A DNA stretch of 10,106 nt, taken from NCBI GenBank assembly GCA_017543165.1, contig JAFYGL010000042.1, forward strand, positions 1 to 10,106. The letters are read 5' to 3'. Below are positions 4,586 to 10,106 of this stretch, in pieces. Position 1 is the first letter of the stretch. Every line of letters starts with the position of its first letter. This DNA comes from Victivallales bacterium (lineage in GTDB: Bacteria > Verrucomicrobiota > Lentisphaeria > Oligosphaerales > Oligosphaeraceae). A program made the translations under genes and the position numbers. Below the pieces are notes generated by a model, which ran no database searches, was not told the origin of the DNA, and worked only from the letters and a program-made list of their open reading frames with translations.

Positions 4586-6190
4586 ATGAGTGAGAATGAG
4601 AACCCAGTGCCGAAACTGAAGCTGGCGAAAAACACAGATACCAATCGCTTCAGGGTGGAAAACAGTGGAAATGCTTCATCTGGACCAGCACCAGCCGCGC
4701 CACTTGGCGCAGATCCTGGCGCGACGCAGACCATTGCGGACCCCATCAGCCTGCGCGACACCGCCACTGGAAGGCTGCGCCGCATCTCTGAACGGGATGG
4801 CAATGCCTCCGCCATGGCGCCTGGTGCGCAGAACAAGCGTGAAACCATACGCATGAAGGTTGTCAGGACGGCGCCCCGCGCCCAGGTCTCAGCCACGGAA
4901 GGCGCACATCTTAACATCCCGCAGGCAACGGCCGCCGAGCCCGCGCCATTGAAGGTGGGAGCACAGGTGCCTTCTTCGACAATTCAGGTTCCGCCGCCAG
5001 CCGCCGCCGCTCCAGCAGAACCAGCAGCTGCGCCGTCCTCTCCCAAACCCAATTTAAATGCAACGGCCGCTGCAATTCCAAAACTGAAGATCACGCCCAA
5101 GGAGGAACCGTCATCGACAATGCAGGTGCCTCCGCCAGTTGCGCCAGCTCCAGCGTCCCCCGCCGCAGAAGCCGCGCCTGCTGCGCCTGCAGCAGAGGCT
5201 CCAGCCGTGGCAATGCCTCCTAAGGCAAATTTGAGTTCTACTGCCGCATCCATACCGAAGTTGAAGATAACTCCCAAAAGCGAACCATCGTCAACAATGC
5301 AGGTGCCTCCGCCAGTGGCTCCCGCGCCCGCGCCTGCGGCTCCAGCGGCGCAGGAAACTCCAGCTGCGGCAGTGCCAAAACTAAAGATTGGCCTAAAGAC
5401 GGAGCCCTCATCAACCATGCAGGTGCCGCCTCCAGCGGCACCCGCACCAGAGGCGGCGCCTGCGCCAGCGGCCGCAATGCCCTCCAAGCCCAACTTGAAC
5501 GCAACAGCCGCCGCAATGCCGAAGCTCAAGCTTGCGACGCCAGGTGCATCCACTGCGTCTGCGCCTGCGGCCCAGCCTGAAGCGGCACCCATGCCCCAGA
5601 AGCCTAATCTGACTGCAACAGTTGTAGCCATGCCTCGTCCCCGTGTAGGCGCGGCCGCGCCCAGCCGTGAAGAGGCCTCGGCGGCAGCTGCAGCAGCACC
5701 AGCCGCAGCGCCAAAGGCAGATCCAGCGTCTTCCACGATAAAACTTAACCGTCCAGGTGCGGCTCCAGCGCCAGCACCAGCGGAAGCCGCGCCAGCGGCT
5801 CCTGCTGCTGATGCGGGAAGTCCGTCTTCCACAGTCAAGTTGGAAGCACCAGCGGCTGCCCCCCAGAAGAAACTCGGGCTAAAGCTGAAAAAGACAGAAG
5901 AGACGCCAGCGGCGCAGCCAAGCCTGCCTCCTGGATTGGAAGGTGCGGCAGCTGCCGCGCCAGCCGCACCTGCGCCTGAGGCAGCCAAAGAAGAGCCGAA
6001 GCAAGAAGCCGCCCCCTCGCTGAAAAAGAAGGAAGAAGTCAAGCCCAGCGCACCAGTTCCCGCATCTCAAGTGGAGAGTGGCGATGACGGGCCTGGAATT
6101 GTGGGTGGAATTGGCGCGATATTAACTTTCGCTGGCGCGGCTTGCGCACTGGTGTTCTTTGCCATGGTATTGCTGGGTTTCCTAATGTAA
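4586..6190 (+). CDS. Ala/Pro-rich repeat protein with C-terminal membrane anchor, function unknown
   Basis: The start is ATG 4586, with GGGAGA ending 6 bases upstream; the in-frame TTG at 4583 sits too close. The 534-residue product has no N-terminal signal. Residues about 1-110 are hydrophilic and basic, with PKLKLAKN near the start. Residues about 120-490 are low-complexity Ala/Pro sequence with recurring short peptides: SSTxQVPPP four times (once Ile, three times Met), SSTIKL and SSTVKL once each, and PKLK[IL] five times including the N-terminal one. The phrase [KA]-P/A-NL-x-x-T-A-x-x-[IM]-PKLK recurs as a module. A charged Lys/Glu segment (about 466-486) precedes one hydrophobic helix at the C-terminus (about 503-534), so it is probably a tail-anchored inner-membrane protein with a disordered cytoplasmic body. 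No enzymatic motif is seen. The gene is distinctly more GC-rich than the pseudopilin operon, mainly because of Ala and Pro codons. Confidence 0.85.
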   Translation: MSENENPVPKLKLAKNTDTNRFRVENSGNASSGPAPAAPLGADPGATQTIADPISLRDTATGRLRRISERDGNASAMAPGAQNKRETIRMKVVRTAPRAQVSATEGAHLNIPQATAAEPAPLKVGAQVPSSTIQVPPPAAAAPAEPAAAPSSPKPNLNATAAAIPKLKITPKEEPSSTMQVPPPVAPAPASPAAEAAPAAPAAEAPAVAMPPKANLSSTAASIPKLKITPKSEPSSTMQVPPPVAPAPAPAAPAAQETPAAAVPKLKIGLKTEPSSTMQVPPPAAPAPEAAPAPAAAMPSKPNLNATAAAMPKLKLATPGASTASAPAAQPEAAPMPQKPNLTATVVAMPRPRVGAAAPSREEASAAAAAAPAAAPKADPASSTIKLNRPGAAPAPAPAEAAPAAPAADAGSPSSTVKLEAPAAAPQKKLGLKLKKTEETPAAQPSLPPGLEGAAAAAPAAPAPEAAKEEPKQEAAPSLKKKEEVKPSAPVPASQVESGDDGPGIVGGIGAILTFAGAACALVFFAMVLLGFLM

Positions 6191-6194
6191 TTGT

Positions 6195-6219
6195 TCTGCG
6201 CGACCTTGGGCCGCGCAGA
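6195..6219. other. Hairpin directly after the Ala/Pro-rich gene, possible terminator
   Basis: TCTGCGCG (6195-6202) pairs perfectly with CGCGCAGA (6212-6219) around a 9-base loop, beginning 5 bases after the TAA. It lacks a T-run, so intrinsic termination is uncertain; it may instead protect the 3' end. The same TGCGCG stem recurs at 4456-4470 and 9898-9915. Confidence 0.55.
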
Positions 6220-6258
6220 GCAACCGCGCAAACAGAAATGTTTTTGTGACCAGGCGAA

Positions 6259-6286
6259 TTGATTTATTTGGAAATCGCGCTAAATT
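6259..6286 (+). promoter_or_regulatory. Likely promoter of rpmA
   Basis: TTGATT (6259-6264) is followed after 16 bases by TAAATT (6281-6286), in an AT-rich stretch between the hairpin after the previous gene and rpmA. It would give a leader of about 45 bases that includes the ribosome site AAGAGGA (6325-6331), 7 bases before ATG 6339. Confidence 0.5.
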
Positions 6287-6338
6287 ATGCCCCAAATTAT
6301 TTGTTGTTTAACTAGTAACATAAAAAGAGGAAAAGACA

Positions 6339-6590
6339 ATGGCGCATAAGAAAGGACAGTCTTCAAGCCGTAACGGACGCGACAGCAATCCAAAATACCG
6401 TGGCGTAAAGGCATACGGCGGTGAATTTGTAACTGCAGGCAGCATCATCCTGCGTCAGTGCGGAACCAAGTTCCATCCTGGCAAGAACGCAGGTCTGGGC
6501 AGGGACTTTACAGTGTTTGCACTGTGTGACGGAACGGTGGAATTCGTGAAGAGCAACCGCACCATCAACATCATTCCTGCGGAAGCATAA
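6339..6590 (+). CDS. rpmA: 50S ribosomal protein L27
   Basis: The 83-residue protein is full length for bacterial L27. It starts [20 protein letters not shown], close to the family's conserved N-terminus, where the AHKKG residues reach towards the peptidyl-transferase centre of the large subunit. It continues with [20 protein letters not shown] and [28 protein letters not shown], all family hallmarks. It has no extra cleavable N-terminal extension of the kind found in Firmicutes. A good ribosome site, AAGAGGA, precedes it and an intrinsic terminator follows, so it appears to be transcribed alone. In most bacteria rplU (L21) lies directly upstream; here the upstream neighbour is the Ala/Pro-rich protein, so the usual pair is split. 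Confidence 0.98.
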   Translation: MAHKKGQSSSRNGRDSNPKYRGVKAYGGEFVTAGSIILRQCGTKFHPGKNAGLGRDFTVFALCDGTVEFVKSNRTINIIPAEA

Positions 6591-6614
6591 ACCTGCATTC
6601 TTCGTATTTTCAAG

Positions 6615-6645
6615 GCCGTTCCTGTTGTCAGGAACGGCTTTTTTT
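6615..6645 (+). terminator. Rho-independent terminator of rpmA
   Basis: GCCGTTCCTG (6615-6624) pairs perfectly with CAGGAACGGC (6629-6638) around the loop TTGT, followed by seven T. It begins 24 bases after the rpmA stop. It is the clearest intrinsic terminator in the window and ends only 5 bases before the next start codon. Confidence 0.95.
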
Positions 6646-6650
6646 GTAAT

Positions 6651-7586
6651 ATGGCGCGTAGAAGAAAAAGCATAAAGATACGTTTCAGTGCATTGCGCTT
6701 GAAAGTGTTTGCCATTTTCATAGGGATTGCAATGCTGGTATTGGGTGGCACGTACATTTTCCAGCCACCAGCAACCCGTGGTGAAATTAAGCGGGCAATC
6801 CATGCCTGGGCGGTCCATAGTTCGGACATAAGCCTTGGGGAATGCATACAGGATGTTGTCAGCGTATGGGACAACTCCGCGCCAAAGGTTGATTATGTGC
6901 CTGTGGAAAACGAGGCCCTGGGCGGCTTCCCCGTTGCGGACAGGAAGTTGCAGTACCTGGACAATGGATGCTTCTTTGTCGGCTATGATGAGGAATTGCG
7001 CCTGCCAGCCTGGGTGGCATATCGCCTGTTTGACGGAAAATGGCATGAGGCTGGCAAGCGTCCAGAGGCATTTTTGCCAGACAGTCGTCTGCCATCCCCA
7101 GTGAAATCCGAAGACTACACTGGCAGCGGATATGACCGTGGGCATCTTGCGCCCAACAGCGCCATTGCGCACTGCTATGGCTCTGATGCACAATTGAAGA
7201 CCTTTGTGCTTAGCAATGTGGTTCCCCAGAAGCATGGTTTCAATGCGGGGATTTGGAAGCAGCTGGAAAGGCGGGAATTGCGCAATTATGCGCTACGCTA
7301 CGGCGAGGTCTGGATTGTGGCGGGGCCTGTTTTCGGCAAGAAGATACGCCGCACATCCACAGGCCTGCCAATTCCCGAGAAACTGTTCAAGATAATTGCC
7401 TGCATTCGCGGCGGCAAGGTGTATGCGCTGGCATTCCTCATGGACCAGAAGGCGGATGGCAGAATAAGCCATTACCTTAGCAGCATAGACGAAATCGAGA
7501 AACTCACTGGGCTGGACTTCATGCCGAAACTGACACCAGAGCAGCAGAATATGATTGAGGCCAATGCCGCCAGGAGTGCATGGTAG
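6651..7586 (+). CDS. Membrane-anchored DNA/RNA non-specific endonuclease (NUC1/EndoG-like)
   Basis: The 311-residue protein has a very basic start (MARRRKSIKIRF), then a hydrophobic helix at about residues 19-37, so it is probably a signal-anchor protein with the catalytic domain outside the inner membrane. The domain carries the family signature DRGHLAP (162-168) with catalytic His165. LSNVVPQ follows, then FNAGIWKQLE, where Asn198 should bind Mg and Glu206 sits eight residues on, the same spacing as the Asn/Glu pair of Serratia nuclease. PAWVAYRL (119-126) is the usual strand before the active site. The family cuts single- and double-stranded DNA and RNA. The start is uncertain: ATG 6651 lies 5 bases after the T-run of the rpmA terminator and has no ribosome site. 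The next Met would fall inside the membrane helix, so 6651 is kept. The phosphoesterase gene follows 56 bases downstream. Confidence 0.93.
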   Translation: MARRRKSIKIRFSALRLKVFAIFIGIAMLVLGGTYIFQPPATRGEIKRAIHAWAVHSSDISLGECIQDVVSVWDNSAPKVDYVPVENEALGGFPVADRKLQYLDNGCFFVGYDEELRLPAWVAYRLFDGKWHEAGKRPEAFLPDSRLPSPVKSEDYTGSGYDRGHLAPNSAIAHCYGSDAQLKTFVLSNVVPQKHGFNAGIWKQLERRELRNYALRYGEVWIVAGPVFGKKIRRTSTGLPIPEKLFKIIACIRGGKVYALAFLMDQKADGRISHYLSSIDEIEKLTGLDFMPKLTPEQQNMIEANAARSAW

Positions 7587-7587
7587 T

Positions 7588-7627
7588 TTAGTGGACAGTG
7601 GACAGTCCACAGTCCACAGTCCACTAA
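7588..7627. repeat. Heptamer array forming a near-perfect palindrome
   Basis: Two GTGGACA units (7591-7604) are followed by GTCCACA twice and GTCCACT (7605-7625). The two unit types are reverse complements in their six-base core, so 7588-7603 pairs with 7612-7627 (16 positions, one mismatch) around an 8-base loop. It lies 2 bases after the endonuclease stop and 5 bases before the ribosome site of the next gene. No T-run follows. It may attenuate readthrough or protect RNA, or be a mobile short repeat. Confidence 0.85.
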
Positions 7628-7642
7628 TAACAGGAGAGAACG

Positions 7643-9130
7643 ATGAAATTGTCATCATTGTGTTTTTTGTTGCTGGCAGCATGCGCATTTGCTGCGCAGG
7701 TAGAAATCACTGTATTGCAGACAACTGACACCCATTCTTCATTGACGGCGGAGGACAGGCCTGGCGGCAAGCCGAATGTGCTGAAACTGGCAAGCCTCAT
7801 CAAGGCAGAGAAGGCGAAGGACAACGAGGCACTTCTCATTGATTGCGGCGACTGCGTGCAGGGCAGCATAAGTTCCTCCATTACAAGGGGAATGGCTGGA
7901 TTGCAGCCATTCCTGCTTTTGCCATACGACGTATGGGTGCCAGGCAACCATGAGATGGACTATGGCGTGGAGCGTTTCGGCGATTTCTGCGAGGCGGCTG
8001 GGGACAAGCTTCTGTGCGGCAATTTGCACATAAAGGGCGGCAGGGTTTATCCAGCGTGGCGCATGATTGAGCGCAAGGGGGCACGTATCGCGGTGATTGG
8101 AATGTCCGCCTCATATTACAGGCATTGGCTTTTGGCGCAGGACTTCGCCAAGATTGAATGCACGATGGCTGCGGATGCCCTGGCGAAAATATTGCCAGAG
8201 GTAGTCGCCGCAAAGCCAGACGCCATTGTGCTGGCCATTCACCAGGCCTGGTTTGAGGGCAAGGACCCCCGTGGCGTGAATGAGGTCAACGACATTGCGG
8301 CACGCTTCCCTGAACTGGATTTGATTCTTGGCGGGCATTCTCACCGCTCAATACCAGGCGTGCGCATTGGCAAGAAAGCCTGGTATGTGCAGGCAGGCGC
8401 ACATGCCCAAAGCCTGGCCGTGGTGAAGATGACATTGGACACCGAGGCGCACAAGGTCACTGACATCCATTCTTCGCTGGAAGTTGTCAATGAAAACACG
8501 CCTGAAGACGGGGAACTCAAGGAGAAAATCAAGATTTACGGCGATGAGGCGCAGGCTGTGCTGACTGCGGATACTGGAATTACCTTGAAAAGGAAGATAT
8601 CCCACCAGGGAAAGCCAGGCTCCACTTGCCAGACCAGCGCGTTGATCGCTGCCGCAATGGCAGAGGCAAGCGGTGCGGATGTGGCGTTCCATGGCAAATT
8701 GTACGATATCTCCCTTGGACCAGGCAAGGTAAAGGCCGAGACATTCTTCTGGCTGGTGCCATACGAAAATAGAATAGTCACATTTGACGCCACTGCCGAG
8801 CAATTGGAAAAACTGATGTCGGAGCAGTGGGTGCACCGCAATGCATACAGGTTCAATGGCCCATGGAACATGCAGTTCTCCATCAATGACGGCAAGGCGA
8901 AACTGCTGAAAATCTGCGGCAAGGAGCCAGAGGCAGGCCGCAAATGGCGCGTGGCTGTAAATAGCCATGCCGCGGCAGGCTCTGGCGCCTTCCCATTCCT
9001 GCAGAAATGGATCACATTGCCAGAGGCGAATGCAAAGGTATCTGACATCAGCACCAGGCAGGCGGTGATTCAATATCTTGGCAAACACCAGGACAATCTG
9101 ACGCTGGAGGCGAACTGGATTGTGAAATGA
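7643..9130 (+). CDS. Exported 5'-nucleotidase / 2',3'-cyclic phosphodiesterase family metallophosphoesterase (UshA-like)
   Basis: The start at ATG 7643 follows AGGAGAG (7632-7638). The 495-residue protein begins with an export signal (MKLSSLCFLLLAACAFAAQ). LAAC at 11-14 fits a lipobox, but AFAA/Q also fits ordinary cleavage, so lipoprotein status is open. The N-terminal calcineurin-like domain shows the dimetal ligands in order: TTDTHS (Asp29, His31), DCGD (Asp70), PGNHEMDYG (Asn102, His103), AIHQAW (His200) and GGHSHR (His232, His234). From about residue 315 a C-terminal 5'-nucleotidase-type substrate domain follows (TSALIAAAMAEASGADVAFHG; later AVNSHAAAGSGAFPF). Family members remove phosphate from nucleotides or open 2',3'-cyclic nucleotides in the periplasm; the substrate here is not determined. 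Its last 4 bases overlap the next gene. Confidence 0.93.
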   Translation: MKLSSLCFLLLAACAFAAQVEITVLQTTDTHSSLTAEDRPGGKPNVLKLASLIKAEKAKDNEALLIDCGDCVQGSISSSITRGMAGLQPFLLLPYDVWVPGNHEMDYGVERFGDFCEAAGDKLLCGNLHIKGGRVYPAWRMIERKGARIAVIGMSASYYRHWLLAQDFAKIECTMAADALAKILPEVVAAKPDAIVLAIHQAWFEGKDPRGVNEVNDIAARFPELDLILGGHSHRSIPGVRIGKKAWYVQAGAHAQSLAVVKMTLDTEAHKVTDIHSSLEVVNENTPEDGELKEKIKIYGDEAQAVLTADTGITLKRKISHQGKPGSTCQTSALIAAAMAEASGADVAFHGKLYDISLGPGKVKAETFFWLVPYENRIVTFDATAEQLEKLMSEQWVHRNAYRFNGPWNMQFSINDGKAKLLKICGKEPEAGRKWRVAVNSHAAAGSGAFPFLQKWITLPEANAKVSDISTRQAVIQYLGKHQDNLTLEANWIVK

Positions 9131-9891
9131 AGTTGACTTTTCTCGGCAGCGGCACTTCACATGGAGTGCCTATGATAGCCTGCGATTGCCCTGTGTGCAC
9201 TTCCAGCGATGCCAGGGACAAGCGGCTCAGGGCCTCCGTATGGCTTCATGATGAGGACCGTAGCATTATCATTGACGTGGGGCCTGACTTTCGCCAGCAG
9301 GTGCTGCGGGCGAAAGTGCCATCGCTGGATGCGGTGCTTCTTACCCACACCCACGCAGACCACCTGAATGGCATTGACGATTTGAGGGTGTACAGCAAGT
9401 TGTCCGAACGTTACATTCCATTCTATGCTTCGGAAATGGACTGTGACTTCATAAGGAAGCATTTCGAATATATATTCAATGATAAGGACTTTTCCTTGAA
9501 ATGGGGCATCCCGCGCCTTGAACTGATTGCGGTGAAGGAGACATTCCAGCTGCTTGGGCTGGATATCACGCCAATCCCACTTGTGCACGGCAAAGGCAAA
9601 TGTACAGGCTACAGAATAGGGAACTTCGCATATTTGACGGATTGCAGCACCATTCCTGGTTCTTCCATTGATTTGCTTTGCGGTGTCAAGACCGTGGTGA
9701 TAGACGGCCTTAGGTGGACACCACATCCAACGCATTTCACTATTGACGAGGCTCTTGCGGCAATCTCGCCTCTGAATCCAGAACGTACATTTATAACGCA
9801 TATATGCCATAACGTCTCCCATCAGGCTGACAGCGCAAAACTACCAAAAGACGTCTTTCTCGCCTACGATGGCCTGGAAATAGAGATTTGA
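9127..9891 (+). CDS. MBL-fold metallo-hydrolase, PhnP-like cyclic phosphodiesterase
   Basis: The 254-residue protein starts in the ATGA overlap with the previous stop, so translation is probably coupled; the nearest GGAGG lies 16 bases upstream. It begins MKLTFLGSGTSHGVP and has no signal peptide, so it is cytosolic. The metallo-beta-lactamase motif is LLTHTHADHLNG (His74, His76, Asp78, His79); further ligands are His154 in LVHG, Asp172 in YLTDCS and His225 in THICH. An early CDCPVC (Cys19, Cys21, Cys24) matches the structural-zinc loop of PhnP, which sets this subfamily apart from RNase Z and glyoxalase II. E. coli PhnP opens phosphoribosyl 1,2-cyclic phosphate in phosphonate breakdown. No other phn gene is visible here, so the substrate could be another cyclic phosphodiester. 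Pairing with a nucleotidase suggests nucleotide or ribose-phosphate scavenging, which is inference. Confidence 0.92.
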   Translation: MKLTFLGSGTSHGVPMIACDCPVCTSSDARDKRLRASVWLHDEDRSIIIDVGPDFRQQVLRAKVPSLDAVLLTHTHADHLNGIDDLRVYSKLSERYIPFYASEMDCDFIRKHFEYIFNDKDFSLKWGIPRLELIAVKETFQLLGLDITPIPLVHGKGKCTGYRIGNFAYLTDCSTIPGSSIDLLCGVKTVVIDGLRWTPHPTHFTIDEALAAISPLNPERTFITHICHNVSHQADSAKLPKDVFLAYDGLEIEI

Positions 9892-9897
9892 TTTTTC

Positions 9898-9969
9898 TGC
9901 GCGGCCAACCGCGCACGGCAACAGCCGCATGGAGACATCGCGTCCTGACGCGCGGCCAAATGGCCGCGC
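9898..9969. other. Two GC hairpins after the PhnP-like gene, possible transcript end
   Basis: TGCGCGG (9898-9904) pairs with CCGCGCA (9909-9915), loop CCAA, 6 bases after the stop. GCGCGGCC (9950-9957) pairs with GGCCGCGC (9962-9969), loop AAAT. Neither has a following T-run beyond a short TTT at 9976-9978. The first hairpin is preceded by five T, so it would be T-tailed only if read from the other strand. They probably mark the end of the operon. Confidence 0.5.
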
Positions 9970-10050
9970 CTCGAGTTTGGCGAATTTTGGCTCTTTGACA
10001 ATCGAATCCCATTCCAAACAAAAAAATGTGAGTAAATCGCATTTTATTAT

Positions 10051-10080
10051 TTGAAATCGACTTACCTTGTTGTATATTAT
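10051..10080 (+). promoter_or_regulatory. Likely promoter for a gene beyond the right edge
   Basis: TTGAAA (10051-10056) is followed after 16 bases by TATATT (10073-10078), or after 18 bases by TATTAT (10075-10080), in a strongly AT-rich stretch after the hairpins. A further TTGACA at 9995-10000 has no -10 partner at the right distance. No coding region is supported in 9892-10106. Confidence 0.45.
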
Positions 10081-10106
10081 GCGGCATGCCAGTCGGCATG
10101 GTGTGC

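Noticed and set aside
4113..4586. 157-codon + strand open frame reading through the right inverted repeat and the A-tract repeats
   Set aside because: It is a translation of hairpins and A-tract repeats, has no ribosome site, and runs into the real gene start at 4586. The left repeat gives a similar peptide on the - strand (3418-3687), because the repeats are inverted copies.
4984..6042. 352-codon - strand open frame rich in Gly, Ala and Ser
   Set aside because: It is the shadow of the GC-rich Ala/Pro gene on the + strand; no ribosome site and no recognisable motif.
6363..7235. 290-codon - strand open frame
   Set aside because: It lies opposite rpmA and the endonuclease, both of which have clear family motifs on the + strand, and would span the rpmA terminator.
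8348..9822. Long - strand open frames opposite the phosphoesterase (to 9160) and the MBL gene (9157-9822)
   Set aside because: They are shadows of genes with complete active-site motifs; no family resemblance on the - strand.
9791..10099. 102-codon - strand open frame at the right edge
   Set aside because: It overlaps the end of the PhnP-like gene, reads through two GC hairpins and an AT-rich promoter-like stretch, and has no recognisable content.

Overview
The window looks like a chromosomal segment of a Gram-negative-type bacterium. The best guess is the PVC superphylum (Lentisphaerota, Kiritimatiellota or Verrucomicrobiota). That guess rests on two type II pseudopilins whose leader ends directly in FTLVELL without the usual preceding Gly, on a large upstream protein whose C-terminal motifs resemble Verrucomicrobia-type pseudopilin-cassette proteins, and on proteins exported across an inner membrane. 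No rRNA or tRNA is present to settle the taxonomy. All supported genes are on the + strand.

Left part (1-3353): an apparent operon with gaps of 2, 8 and 20 bases. It holds the 3' end of a large protein with a Gly-Asn repeat linker, a small secreted helical protein with a tandem 8-residue repeat, and two GspG-like pseudopilins. Together they probably form part of an envelope-spanning or surface type II secretion/pseudopilus cassette.

Middle (3354-4585): a compact mobile element. A Y1 (HUH) transposase of the REP-associated IS200-like type lies between two 97-base inverted repeats. Each repeat carries three strong hairpins with three-base loops, in mirrored order. A decayed partial copy of the right end lies just upstream. 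Downstream is a separate repeat structure, two A-tract blocks around an imperfect hairpin, followed by another hairpin and the promoters of the next gene.

Right part (4586-10106): a GC-rich Ala/Pro-rich protein with repeated short peptides and a C-terminal membrane anchor; rpmA (ribosomal protein L27) with its own promoter and a clear intrinsic terminator; then a three-gene run of a membrane-anchored DNA/RNA non-specific endonuclease, an exported 5'-nucleotidase-type phosphoesterase and a cytosolic PhnP-like metallo-beta-lactamase-fold phosphodiesterase. The last two overlap by 4 bases. This run could act in stepwise breakdown of nucleic acid to nucleosides and phosphate, which is inference. 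The window ends with hairpins and a likely promoter for a gene beyond the right edge.
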